Below, piece after piece: positions 23,638 through 36,634 of a stretch of 64,000 bases of DNA (its first letter is position 1; each line of letters begins with the position of its first letter). The notes under the pieces were generated by a model that made no database searches, was not told where the DNA came from, and saw nothing but the letters and a program-made list of their open reading frames with translations. Source of the stretch: Cotesia glomerata (Eukaryota; Arthropoda; Insecta; Hymenoptera; Braconidae). The stretch lies in NCBI RefSeq assembly GCF_020080835.1, contig NC_058158.1, positions 31,886,305-31,950,304 of the forward strand, in the 5' to 3' direction. Made by a program: the position numbers and the translations under genes.

Positions 23638-26600
23638 CCTCCTTCTCTTTGTTACCTCCAGCGTAGCGTTTTGTTTATTAAAATATTTATTTTAAAATCA
23701 ACAATCGTCTTCTTCTCCTTTCACTTGGCGTATTGCAATGTCCCACCAAAACTCTATATCAGCCTTGGGTTACTGACAGCATTCATCACCAGGCCCTGTT
23801 GAAAAAATAACGAAACAATAAAAATTAATTAACTGATAAAAATAAAAAATAAATAAAGGCTATTAAATAAAAAAAAATCGATCGCAATAAAACAACGTTA
23901 CAACTTTACATGTTCTGTTAAATAATTAAATTATTGATTTTAGTTCCCTTTTTACTTCTATCTATCCGTAATCGATTATAGCACTGGGCTAATAAGTGTT
24001 CAACCTTGATACCTATGGTTTCTCTGAGTCATTCTTAGAACCCCTAACATATGCTGTACGTAAGCAGACCCCTCCTTTGTACAATATACTTTTCATTATA
24101 TTTTACAATATTGACCTACCGGGTGCGTACATTATTATTTTTTTTTTTTTTTTTTTTTTTTTTATAAATACTCCGTACGTTGATTATTAATTAATAAGTA
24201 CACAAAGTATACAAACATGGACCTATACTTTAGTCTACTTATTAATAAATTAGGACACCAAGTGAGTCAGATATTATTAATAAATAAATCTATCTGGTAC
24301 AGTGTAAAAAAAAAAAGTAAAATTTTGTGAGGGAAAAAATAACACGCGATGTCATGTCGCAGGGGGGCTGAGAGCAATAAGGGTCGATGAACTAGCTAGG
24401 GAAAAACAGCAACCGAAGTAGTACTCGTTGCTCGAGTGATGTCTAAGACTCAGCTCAGCAACAAGGGGCGAGTTATTATAATATAATAACAGGGGTGCGC
24501 TGAGGTGATAAGGTAACTTGATGATCAGGAAAATACCATCTTCCAGACGATGACGTCGCTGATGACAATGACGACGATGATGATAATAATAATAACAACA
24601 ATAAAAGACAAAGCAGACCCAGAGACAATGATAGCGGTCTGGATGTCGTAATCATAGTGTTATAATAGAGTTTGGAAGATGGTATCATGGTGATGAGCCC
24701 GATGACGACAGGCTACTGTCTGGTGTCTCGTGTTTGGTGTCCTGGCAAAACTAAAATAAAAGAGCTCAAGTATAGTCACTGCACAGAGTACTTGGAGTAT
24801 GATGATCGCGCGCACGATTATTAAGCGAACGTGAAACGGCGCGTTTATTCGAAGAATGGGGGGCAACGAAAATGCGCAGGGCACACGTTTGGTTTAAAAG
24901 TAAACGTAAACGGAGTTGAAAGAATCATGCGGGGGCCGCTAAGCTCATGACCAAGGAAGCCGCGAACCCATGGAGCAGGCCCAGTTGAAATCGGGAGTTG
25001 CGTACGCACCTTGTGTGGTCCGTGAGTGGTCACCACCGATCAGAAGCACAGAAGCTCAGGGGTATTGCGTCTGCGGAGAGGCCGTCGTCAGCAGCAGCTC
25101 GTGGTAACGCGCAAACTTTACACCACGCCCTAACCACGTTGTTCTTGTTGTTGTCCGCGTCCTCGGAGCACACACATTTCACTGGGTCTGACTCGTTGAA
25201 TATGTGTCTCAGTAATAAACTGTTACAACAATAATTAACAACAACAATTATTAATTATAAGAGTAACCTAGAGCCGCGGAGAAATAAACGCGGCACCCTG
25301 TAACAACGTCTCGACAACACAACGCGCACAACAGACACCATGGCCAGTTTTGCCAACGTCAGCGGCTTCATGTATCGATCGATGAAGCGGGCCCTTCATC
25401 CATTCCATCTATTTACTATATACACCGCGGAGCTAGCTCGTTCCTCCTCGTTCTTTCTTCCTCAGTTAGGAGTTACTCTCCGCTGCCTCGCTCTAGCTCA
25501 CACTTTAGTGCATTGCACAGCTCATACCACACAACCAACAACAAACGCGGGGTTATACACGGTATTCGGCCATTTTGAGTGAGTCTGCGCATTAATACCA
25601 CCCACCATACTACTACACCAATAAATCCAGTGTATACTCTATCTACAATTGTTAAACAATTATTTCGCGACATTATTTTTATATTTATTTAATTTTTAGG
25701 GTTAATAATTATTAAAACTTACCAGACAACTCCTGATTTCTCTCGAATAGTCAACAGCCAGTACTGAACACACTAACACTATATACATGTATACGGGCCT
25801 GGAATAATTTCATTGGTTGATATTCTCTGGGATACGCGTCATGGCGTCCTCATTATTCGATTTTCCATTGGCTAAAGAACCACGTGACGCATTATGTCAG
25901 CCATACAACTTATTCCGTTGTAAATAAAACTACTGACCAAGACTAACCTAACGTTTTATTTTTCTCTAGTATCATACCAGTACCAAATATCCAGATAACA
26001 CAATTATTATTCTGTTTAATTGCACGATTCTATTATAATATTTCATCAATTCAATAACATTCTTCCAACGCCCAAGTTTATGTCAAGGATTCCTCTTTTA
26101 TAATTTTCTAAATTGTTCGTCTTTTAATACGTTTTTCTTGGAACAAATATTGTAAGCATTTTTATTTTATTATTCATTATTATTTAACTGTCAAAATTAG
26201 TACATACATGTCAATGTTTTTTTAAATTAATATTTATTTTGAAAAAAAATTTTTTTTTTTATTATGTTACTAATATTTATTTATTTTACATCTATTAATT
26301 TAACAATATATATATATATATATATAAGAATTAATAATAATTTTTATTTTTAATATCTTAATTAAAGAAATGGTGTAAATCAGCTTTACATATCACATCT
26401 GAATCAGGATAACATCACAAAAAATTATAATTAAAAACTATAATAATAGTAAAAATAATTAATAATAATATTTGTTATTATTATGTTTGTTCTTATAGAA
26501 ATTCAATATCGAGGAAAATTTTTTTTGAGTTACTCACACTCCTATTTATCCATCTGATGGTACAAAAATAAAATACTGGAGACTTGAGAGAGTTAATTAA

Positions 26601-26645
26601 TTATTACAACTATACACTTGGAACAAAACAATATTTAAAAAAATG
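23638..26645. promoter_or_regulatory. ewg: Promoter region and non-coding first exons of ewg
   Basis: No gene found. The stretch from about 24330 to 25600 is markedly GC-richer with many CpGs, a promoter-like island. Two minus-strand splice donors can join the 5' UTR acceptor at 23800: GTCTG|GTAAGT at 25723/25722 and CACAAG|GTGCGT at 25010/25009. These imply alternative first exons. The rest (25900-26640) is AT-rich with a (TA)n run at 26305-26326, and holds the 3' flank of shifted. A T-run at 24137-24163 is also present. Open frames within the GC-rich block are long only because of composition. Confidence 0.55.
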
Positions 26646-29600
26646 CTAAGCCCACGGTTTGTTTTTATTACACAATTTGCCAAACCATCCGGCATCACAG
26701 AGGCACGTGTTGTCAGGTTGACAGGTTCCATTTCTGCATGCTCTTGTACATGCTGATCTTTGGGGAGATCTTCGTCCTATTTCGCAATGATCTCCTTTGA
26801 AACCATTTGGACATCTACAGATGTTGTTTCCCTTGCATTTACCGCCATTTAAACATGGTATTACACATTTTGCTGCAACAATTTTTAAAATAAAAATTCA
26901 TAATTTATTTATTTATTTTTTTAATTTTTGTTATGGAATTAAATAAATTTTATAAAAAATATTATTAAAAAATTTATTTAAATAACTTTCATAATAATTT
27001 GTATCGTAAAGTTTTATTTGAACTTGATGTTGAATAATGTGGGAGAGGAAAAAGTAGGGAAAAATCGATTGGGGGAAGAACGAGGGAAATAATGTAAAAG
27101 GATTGTATTGACACATGAACCTTTTAGGGTAGATGCCCGATAAGGATATAAAAGGACTGTGTATTTAGGAAGCCTCAGGCGTATGAATTGGTAGGGTTTG
27201 ATGATGGACAAGCCACTGAAACGTCAGCTAAATCGATAATAAGAAAGTCAATAAATAGTAATCGGATAAAGTGGTAATGCTTTTGTGATTACTTTAAAAG
27301 TTGCTCTTTACTGATCGCGATTAAAGTCGAGTCATAATAATCTTTATAAATAAGCATTCAACTGTCTAGAATATTGATTTTTTTCACAAGATATAGTTAG
27401 ATAAAAATACTTACAAAATTCACAGTGTAAACCAAAATATCCTTTAGGACACTCGCATGTGTCTTTTTGAATACATTTACCGCCATTCAAACATTTTTCT
27501 GTACAAATTCCTATAATTAAAAAGAAAAATTTATTATTATACATGAATAAATAACTTTTATTATTTTATTACAGGAGAAAATGTTACATTTGGGACGTGG
27601 TGGAGTACGTTTTGCCAGTTCAACAGCTGCAGCAACGGCAGATACTAAAGCAGCCAAGATTTTGGATTCAATAATAAGAGTAAATCATGCTGGAGAATTG
27701 GGTGCTGATAGAATTTACGCCGGACAAATGGCTGTTTTAGGTATTATGACTCAATTTTTAATTATAAAAATTTTATTATATTAAAAAATATTGGTCCATA
27801 TGATTAGGAAAATCATCAGTGGGTCCAACAATTGAACACATGTGGGACCAAGAGAAAAAACACAGAGAAAAATTCGAAGAGCTAATTCGAAAGTACAGAG
27901 TAAGACCCACAGCCTTGCTTCCAATATGGAATGTTGCGGGATTTGTTTTGGGTGCTGGTACTGCGCTTATGGGTGAGAAAGCTGCTATGGCTTGCACAGT
28001 AGCTGTTGAAACGGTTATTGTTGAACATTACAATGATCAATTACGAGCATTGATGGAAGAAAAAAATCAAGACGATGTTGATCAAGAATTATTGGAGACG
28101 ATTAAAAAGTTTCGCGACGAAGAACAGGAACATCATGATACGGGAATAGATCTTGGTGCTGAACAAGCTCCGCTTTATGATGCGCTGACAAAAATTATCA
28201 AAGCCGGATGTAAAACTGCTATTGCGATATCTAAGGTCGTATGAATTTTTTTTGCATCTGTTTATATTTTTATTTAATTGATACTAACTGAAGACTTGAA
28301 GACTGGTGTTGATGAAATCTTATATTGTATATAGTATTCAAATTACTTATAAAGTATGAAAATAAATTAAAACATACAAGATAAAATAAATTATGTTTAT
28401 CTTATTGAAATAATTAAGTCTTAATATATTTACCGCCTTCACAATAAGGTCCTTGAAATCCAGGTGGGCATGAACAGACTCCTGGTGCTGTACAATTGCC
28501 ACCGTTCATACAAACTGGATAACACAGAGCTTTTTTGCAATGCGGTGGACCCATGTAACCATCAGGACATGGTCCTGGATTAGGTTCTAAAATAAAATAA
28601 TTTATTATTAGCTAACTACATCTATTTATTGTAGCAAGTAGAAGAACAAACCATAACTAGTGTGGGAATATTTAGTTTTCTTTATATTTTTTAGCATTCG
28701 AGTAAAACATCCAAAAATTTAATAGTATCATTATTATTATTTATGATGATAATAATAATACTAATTCAAAAGAAATATTTGATTAATAAATTTTGATCAA
28801 AAAGCATGCAACAAATTGGTGGTGATATGATTACTGGTGATACAGAACTGTATGTGTGAGTGGAGAAGTGGTGATCTTGGGCGCGACTGACGCACTCACC
28901 GCGCACGGCGCATTCTTTTCTCAAGTTGAGACGTAGGGGAGTCCCATTTAGAGGTTTACCCTTGCCCTTCTCAATCACCAGTCCAATGCTAAATTGTACT
29001 GTTCCAGAACTATTGCCAGAGCAGGTTAATAAAATGCTGAATTCTGGAATAAATAATCACTTTTAATTTATCTTAACTTGCTGGAAAATAACTAAAAAAA
29101 AAATAACAACGGTGATTGATAAAATTACCTTTAGGTCTTTTAGGTACACGACCTTTCGTTTTTATAGTTATTGATGGCGTTTTTAATATTGACTCGTCAA
29201 GCGATTTCAACCGGTTAAAGTGGTAATAATATTTTTTAACTCCAGATTTCCACGTAAAATTAACATAAGACACTTCACTAGGTATTATTGGCAGTTTATT
29301 CTCCAATTCTGGATCTAGTAAATATGACAGTACTTTTCCTTCAGTTATCGCATAAATTTCCATCTCTAATCCTGGAAAATTTTTCAAGTTGATAAGTATA
29401 TTCAGTTTAAGTTATCAATGTAGTTGGTATTATTTTTATTTCATTTTTTGTTTTAGGTAATAAAATTACGAACTCACCACTAAACATTTTAATCTGCTGT
29501 CGATCAATCCAAAGTGATATGTCACCTTCAGGCTTATGAGGATTACCTTTTCGATGATGCCTAGCAATTACTTGCTCAGTGTGAAGAATCACAGAAGCAA

Positions 29601-29646
29601 AACTAGCAGCGACAGCCGCAAAGATGACGTGCGAAACCCACGGCAT
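26646..29646 (-). CDS. shf: Protein shifted / WIF1 homologue (WIF domain plus EGF repeats)
   Basis: Secreted extracellular protein. Vertebrate WIF1 binds Wnts; Drosophila Shifted instead promotes Hedgehog stability and spread with heparan sulphate proteoglycans. Exons: 29646-29478, 29371-29129, 29043-28900, 28586-28434, 27510-27415, 26872-26646. The ATG starts MPWVSHVIFAAVAASFASV, a signal peptide. A longer reading upstream begins with TTG, not ATG. The WIF domain covers exons 1-3 (ISLWIDRQQIKMFSG to LNLRKECAVR). Four complete EGF modules follow (CMNGGNC, CLNGGKC, CLNGGKC and CRNGTC cores), ending LCNKNKPWA. The first EGF repeat is only half present (CPDGYMGPPHC), against five full repeats in WIF1. 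COQ7 lies in the 0.9 kb intron between exons 4 and 5. Upstream coding or UTR exons are possible. Confidence 0.9.
27581..28244 (+). CDS. Coq7: 5-demethoxyubiquinone hydroxylase, mitochondrial (COQ7/CLK-1)
   Basis: Di-iron monooxygenase of the inner mitochondrial membrane, catalysing the penultimate step of ubiquinone synthesis (demethoxyubiquinone to demethylubiquinone). Exons 27581-27740 and 27808-28244 give 198 aa. The N-terminus (MLHLGRGGVRFASS) is a short presequence. The catalytic region starts IIRVNHAGELGADRIYAGQM (first Glu ligand). Further ligands appear in EHMWDQEKKHREKFEEL (E and EXXH-like), VETVIVEHYNDQL and DEEQEHHDTGIDLGAE. It ends KTAIAISKVV. A TTACAG sits seven bases before the ATG, so an upstream exon is possible but not needed. 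It is nested head-on inside an intron of shf, 70 bp from an shf EGF exon. Confidence 0.95.
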
Positions 29647-30011
29647 ATCTCTTTGCAACAGGTGTTTTATCAGCGGGAGTCAAATAATAATAAGGATGTT
29701 AATAATGACTGATTAACTTGTTTTATCGTGAATTTACTCAATTAGCGTAAAATTTAAAATTTCACGGGTGTTTTATTCACCTTGCGGTAGAAGGAAGAAG
29801 AAAAGAATGGTAATAATGATAATGAAAAGAAGTAGAAGTGGTGGTGATGCTGGTGCTGACAGCAAAAAAAAAGTGGAAGCTTGAGCCAAAAGACTTGTAA
29901 TAAAAGGTGGGTGGGGGTCGGAAAGATACAAAATACTAAATACACAGTGGATGTCCGCAGAAGATGATGAAGAAATGGGGAGCGTGTCGACACGTTCACT
30001 GCGGCTAAGTA

Positions 30012-30034
30012 ACTGACTGACTGACTGACTGACT
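30012..30034. repeat. (CTGA)n microsatellite
   Basis: Between five and six tandem ACTG/CTGA units upstream of shf. Confidence 0.85.
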
Positions 30035-30184
30035 CAATGAGAAAAGGCCTGCAGGCTGTGTTTCGTGCTCTCTTACCGCGCGAGATCCCTATCTACCAGT
30101 TCCATCCAATATATCGGGATAAGGGGGTGTGCACACTGTTGCACACCGGCGAAAAACTCCCGCTGCGGTACACCAGTCCCATGA

Positions 30185-30305
30185 GACAAGACAAGACAAG
30201 ATAAAAAAGTAAACGACAACGACGAAGAAGAAGAAGAGGAAGAAGAAAGAAGAAAGAAGAAGGATATGAAGTAGAAGAAAACAAGGCAAAGAAGAAAGAA
30301 GAAGT
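30185..30305. repeat. Purine-rich (GAA/GACAA) tract
   Basis: A roughly 120-base stretch that is almost all A and G on the plus strand, built from GACAA then GAA/GAAA units. It explains several leucine/phenylalanine-rich frames on the minus strand that are not genes. Confidence 0.8.
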
Positions 30306-33295
30306 ACCCTCTGCTATTAAACGTCAGCAAGACACATTTTCATATTATGAAAATTTTTTACCTGACTTGAACCTTTTCACACTTGTTTAAAAAAACATAA
30401 ATATGCGTGTATGTATTACTGGTATTATTATAATGAGTATTAATAATAATATATTGATGATAATTACGTTAAAATTATTGAAATTTATTAAACAAGTTCG
30501 CGTGTAACAAGATGGGTTGATTGTAATTATAGTGATATGAAACTGTTTGGATGATGATGATAATAATGATGGTGGTGATGCGTAATATAAATGTATATAT
30601 GTACGTATGTAATGTATATAAAGAGAAGAGGGTGTCCGGGAAATTGAGAATCCGGCTGCGAAGTGACTGCGGATTTACGCGCTCGTTGGAGAGGTAACCG
30701 ATGCGAGAGGAGGGAACCAGTTTTTAACGTCACCTTTGGTTCTTCGGTCTCCTTCGTCTTTGCATTTAGTCTTATAAGAGAAGAGAAGAAGATAAAATAA
30801 GAGAAGATCAGACTTCTCGACCAACACAAATCGCAGTCCCTCGACCTTGTTTCTCACGATGTCTTCGGTAGTATATATACTCTACTATATAGTTATTAGT
30901 AGGTAAGAGGCTACTTAGCAAATCGAATAATTTTCAGGTCACGCATATGATACACACGCACAAAATAATCATCAATATATATATACATAAACACACACAC
31001 ACGCACTCCGCAAACGAAATGTTGTTGTTGATTAAGATAATATTAATATAAATATAATATCTATAAATAAAATTGGCAAATTTATATACATACAAAAATA
31101 TTATTATTGATTAATTGTGATCAATCACTATCATTTTTAAAAGATCAACACGAGATCAATAAATTCGGATGAAATAAAATAATCAATCCAATTAGCGACA
31201 TACAGAGACACAATTTATTTTTAATAACTTCTACTTGAGTTCGTGAGACACGACTAGCCGACTGGAGAGATATCTTCATCTTTCCACTCAAGCCTAAAGG
31301 CCTTTTAAATGCTGTCAAGATTAAATGATGACAAAAAAGAAGGAATATTAATATATACATATATACAACATTAAGTGTAGTAATAAACGATGCACAGGGT
31401 ACGCCCGCAAGCAACAGGTTTAAGAGAGCACATATGATCAAAAGTTGATAATAGTGTTCATTGTACTCGCCAAGTATTGAGAGGGATGGACTCACCTAAC
31501 AAATGGCTCATTGTTACAACTTGCATTTTCTTTTCTTCCTTTTTATTTCTTTTTCTTATTCCTTAGCGAAAACGATGGTGATGTTACACTCCGCGGCTCT
31601 TGTGTCTTATTCACATTCGCCTACGTTATTGTTTGTCGGCTTATTTTTCCTTCTATTCTATTCATTGTAATTATGTTTATTACTCATTATTACTTTTTTT
31701 ATTTTTTAATCTCCGGTATGATATAAATTGAAACAAATTATCAGAATAATTATTACAATAGATAAACAAATCATTTGATATATTCGGAGTTTGGTAATAA
31801 TATCAATCACGGTATAACGTATAGTACCGCACAATTGATCCCGAGTCGAATATAATAATATACATACAACCGTGGGATGGATCACACGTATAATAATATA
31901 AGATCCAACACGAGATACTTGATACAAAATATTCTCCATGGCTATTTATACGATCAATACATAACATTATATATTTTTATATAAAAAAGAATAAAAAGGA
32001 AGAAAAAAAAAATTAAGTATACCTAAGAATAAATAATACACTCTATACATATGTGTATATACGTCTACATTAATCTGTAAGCAACATCATGAAAGTTTAT
32101 GTGCGCAGATCGCGATAAACATTTTTGTATCCACGTCGTTAATCTCCATCTCATCGTATCGGCAATTCTCCATCCTTTCTCTGTATGATGTACACGAGTA
32201 TACAAGAGAGTTATTTTCATCTCTGTCTGCGTTGAAAGGGCCCCAAAGTGAGAGAGATACCGTGAGATCAACAGAGAGCTGCAAAGGCCCATGTACACCA
32301 CAAAAAACCTGTCCCGCATAATTACATTATCGGTCAGATCTCGCACGACTTCTGTCCAGACTCTCTGGACCCGTTCGACCAGGCCAAGAAGCTGCACTCT
32401 TGTCTCTTATTACTCTCTCTTTCTCTAATCCTTAGGTTCTTTCCTTATCTTTCTTTAACGAGTGTAGTCGTGTAAGCTTAACCGTATAGAGATAGCAAAG
32501 ATCAAGAGAAGACACACAATAACTAATAAGACTCCAAAAGAGAGATCTGAGGATCCCTCACTGAGGCCGCAGGGGGTCAAGTAGTCGTCTCGTTATCCTC
32601 TTTCACGCCAACACCCTCATGATTGATGCTACGAATATGTATATTAGTTTACAACTATTCCATCATCTCCTACTAAACATTTAGCTTCAGTAATTAATGC
32701 TTTTTTTCATCATTTTTATTTTTTTTTATTGACATGGGAGATGTTACATGGACGTATGATGGAATGCGTTACAAAAATTGACAGTAAATACAGACAAAAT
32801 AATAATTAAAAAAAAAATAATAAAGTAATTATAATAATAATTCATAATTATAAGATAATGTAATAGTAATTATAATTTTCTTAACATTATGCAACGTAAT
32901 AAAAGTAAAAATATATTATATATATATTTTAAATTCGAACGAATTGATAATTTATTTTTATTCTTGTTGTCCTATGTTGCATTGAGATTCGTTATTAAAT
33001 TATGTAACGATATTTTCTTACAATAAATTATTATCAGAGATATGATATAAAAAAAAAGTTCTATTTATAAAAAACAGTGCTCATATTATTATTAATGCAT
33101 AAATGTAAATATAGTATTTCTTTAAAAGTCAAATAAATAACTATATCTACATTTAGCTAGTAATATCAATCGAATTACTTTTGCATCTTAATTATATTTG
33201 TTAATCAATAAAACATACGATGAAAGCCATTGATAATGAACCAACATTAATTAATAATTTATGTTCTCAATAAAATCGTATCAATTACTATATAG

Positions 33296-33326
<31 letters not shown>

Positions 33327-33334
33327 GTATGTAT
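33296..33334. repeat. Compound (TA)n-(GTAT)n microsatellite
   Basis: About nine TA units run directly into five GTAT units. Confidence 0.9.
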
Positions 33335-34765
33335 AATTTAAGTATAAGTAATTAAATTATTAATCAATGGTGGTTCACGTAATGACACCAGATTTTTTTT
33401 TTTTACTTGTCTAATATAAAAGCTAATTGAACAATAATTTGTATTAACAATACAACGGAGCATTTAAGCATTTAGTTATTTGTTTTTCCTTCTTTTTTCT
33501 TTCTTTAGTTCTATGACCTTCCAAGACTTTGTGGCAATTTTATTACATGTATGGCTCTATTGCAATGATAAATTCATTTTGTTAGTACTGAATATCATTA
33601 TGTTAATATTGCTATCAAATAAATTGAGTACCGTTGGTTAATTAACGCTGAATACTTAGTATCTTTTTCATTTAGTAATTAAATGCGATTCGAAATAATA
33701 GTTAAATATAACATAAAAAAATATATTCACAAAATAAATTATGTTGCAAAAGACGTATCTAAATATACAATAAGTAATTGGCAAAAATTTTTTTAATATA
33801 AATAAATTTTTGTTAATCAAAAGTGAGATTCATGCAACATGACTTGAAAAAAATAAGAGTATATATTTAAAGAAAAAAAAAAAAATAAATATAAAAAATA
33901 CTGGAAGTTAACATGGAGGATTAATAGTATTAAGGCGATAAAGTTATGTTCATCTAAACTGAGATCTAAATTTCTAAATATTCACGGAGGACAAGAGGTT
34001 TTTTTTTTCTATTATTTATTTTTATTATTTATTAGTCATTTTCATAATAATTATCAATGATTCGAGATTTTACGGTAGAAAAATATACGGAATTGATGCC
34101 GATAAGTATGTGATAGTGTCTCGGAAGTCGAATCATTTATTTTCATTTTTTTTTCTTTAATATTTATAATTATTAGATTCAATTTATTTAATTTTATTAA
34201 TCATCTTTTTTTTTTGATTCTAAAATTTGCGAAAATGTGCGCAGACATTTTTTCTCTTAAGCATTTAATAAGTCTTTATTTTATTATTTTGTTCATTAGA
34301 AACTTTAATGCTCTCACGAGCGTTTATTTATTTTTAAAATGAATTATTTTATATATTTTGTTTAATGGTTTCTCATTAATAAAAAAAGATCTAAGTTCGA
34401 TGAATCTTAAGCAAATTGACTATTAATCACGATATCTTTGCCATGTAATATTATTTTCATTTTTATATTTCAATTCACTCGCACCCTTTTTTTTCATTTT
34501 ATTTTCAGTTTTAAAATTTTTTATATCATTTTCTCATTTTCTGGTCTATACACAGACGCATCGCAATCTAATATATAATTAACTACAGGGACGTGCATTT
34601 GGTGCAAATATAATCAATAAGTAATAATAATATATATACTTAAACTTTATCGCAATTATTTAATAAGAGATAATTAGCGATGGTAATAATAATTATTACC
34701 ATCATAATATAATAGCTGCTCTTGTGTGTTATCATTTCCTCTCGAAATTTCTAACACTAACTCAT

Positions 34766-34792
34766 ATTATATATATATATATATATATATAT
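34766..34792. repeat. (TA)n microsatellite
   Basis: Uninterrupted TA alternation of about 27 bases in the AT-rich interval 3' of Nrg. Confidence 0.9.
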
Positions 34793-36530
34793 TTATAAAT
34801 TTATATATAATATTTAATGTTTATAATTACTCTACAATTATAATAGCGCGCCAATGATAAAAAGAAAAAAAAAATTAATAGCGAAAATTAAACGAAAAAA
34901 AAAATTTATAAGTAAGGCTAACTTTCATTTAATTTTAATCAATTATTTTTTTTTTTTTAAAATAAATTTAGCGAAAGCGTGTTTCACATACAAAAAGCAA
35001 CAATTAGAGGCCTTGTTATCATTAATCACGATAGTCTATCTTTTTATATATACTATTAGTAATATTTAAAAAACCTCTGTGTACATTTTTATTAAAATGT
35101 ACTTAATTTATTTTTCGTCTTCGTTTTATTCAAATATTATATACTTGCTATATACCGATGTCATTATTATCGAAATAAGTATAGATTTTCGTCAACTTCT
35201 ATTTTAAACATTTAAATCCAATATTGTTAAAAATTTTTTTAATTTTATATTGAAAGATATAATAATTATTGTTTTGACATTCAAGAAAAGAAATTCAGTC
35301 TAGACCAAATTATGTCACACCAGCTTTTGCATCATAATTAATAATGTCTTAATAGGTAAAATAGTTTTTTTTTTAATTTTTTTACTTAATACTATCTTCA
35401 AGATTGCACTTATGCACCATCTGATTATTAATCATGAATTATATAAGTGCAGTCTTCAAGAATTTTTGTTTTAGTTCTTACTTAAAAATGATTAATTAAT
35501 TAAAAATTTTTAACGCACAATTACCCTGTTATGTGGAATTATTTTTTTCTTTTTAATAATCCCTAGTAACTTTGTTAAATTTAAATTTTAATAGTAATAA
35601 ATATAAATTTTATAAATGTGAAAATAAGTGAAAAAATTTTATTAAGGCGCTTTCAATTAATTTTTTAAATAATTAAATTATTATGCGACAATAATTTATA
35701 TGAAACCGATTAATAAATAATTAACCAATTTTTATAAATTTTTTTACTATAATTATTAATAAATCGACAACAATATTATAAAAAGCTGGCGTACGGAATG
35801 TTTGGCCTGGATAAATATTTTATTTAGAGTCTAATTATTGAAAGTATTTTCGTTCTAATATTAAAATTAATTGTTTATTATATTTATCATTAAATATTTA
35901 TATTTTTTATTTAGTTGTGAATGCTGCCGGCTAAGGGACAATCTAAAATATTTGGGTTTTATATATTTTCTTTCTAATTTTATAAAGAGACAAATTTTAG
36001 TAGTAATGACTGATACAAAATAGGATAATTCTAAATAGTCTTTTATCATTTCTTTTTTTCTGTTTTCAATAAAGCTACGTATACAGTATAAAAATTGTAC
36101 AAGTATTATCGTTGATAGTGAAATATAATAATGAAAAAAAATATATATATATATATATATATTTTAATAAAAAATTATTTTTAAATCTAAATCAAACGAC
36201 ATTAGAATACTTATTTGTTGTTCATTTAAATTAATAGCTACCATTAACCTAATTCAATAAAAATTTGAATATGAATTTTTATGATCAGTCAATGTCTCTA
36301 GAGATGATTTAGTACGTATAAAACCCAAAAATAAAAAATCTAAATTGGCAGTAAAGAATGGACGTTGCGCACGGCGCAAAAGTGTTTTACAGAGCGGCTG
36401 CATCGGCAGGCAAGAAATACCGGCCTCATATTTAATATGACCACGATTTTACTTTGTATTTATTACTATACACAATAGTGAAAAGTTTAACATACGAAGA
36501 TCAAGTTGTCGATAGAAGACACGATGACAA

Positions 36531-36634
36531 TTAGACGTAAGTAGCCATCGAACCTGTTGGAATTGACGGTGTTTCATCAGGCCTTCCTTTTGGTCCATAC
36601 TGACCAATAAACGATCCGTCTTCTGTGAAACGTC
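36531..36634 (-). other. Nrg: Distal alternative cytoplasmic exon of Nrg (PDZ-ligand type)
   Basis: After a TTTCACAG acceptor it encodes RFTEDGSFIGQYG then a Pro/Thr-containing tail ending GSMATYV. The RFTEDGSFIGQY start and terminal ATYV match the neuronal Nrg180 tail of Drosophila, where the last residues form a PDZ ligand. It joins the phase-1 donor at 37236. Confidence 0.9.

Larger units (their letters stand above)
29647..36530. other. Long non-coding interval: shf 5' region and Nrg 3' UTR/flank
   Basis: No convincing gene in 6.9 kb. The part from 29.9 to 32.6 kb is less AT-rich and carries minus-strand splice donors (CGCGCG|GTAAGA at 30077/30076; GTTAG|GTGAGT at 31496/31495) that may end untranslated first exons of shf. 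It also holds a (CTGA)n run (30012-30034), a purine tract (30185-30305) and a (CA)n run (30992-31003). From about 32.7 to 36.5 kb it is very AT-rich with (TA)n/(GTAT)n at 33296-33334 and (TA)n at 34766-34792 and 36140-36163. This part follows the Nrg stop codon and probably includes its 3' UTR. Confidence 0.5.

Noticed and set aside
25340..25582. Plus-strand frame of 80 codons starting ATG in the GC-rich block
   Set aside because: No domain, no splice context, and it lies in a CpG-rich promoter region where chance frames are longer.
30073..30330. Leucine/phenylalanine/serine-rich minus-strand frames in three phases
   Set aside because: Created by the purine tract on the other strand; all phases stay open, which is compositional.
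32065..32397. 110-codon minus-strand frame in the interval upstream of shf
   Set aside because: No recognisable domain, begins with a non-ATG codon, and no supporting splice sites; possibly part of an untranslated exon.
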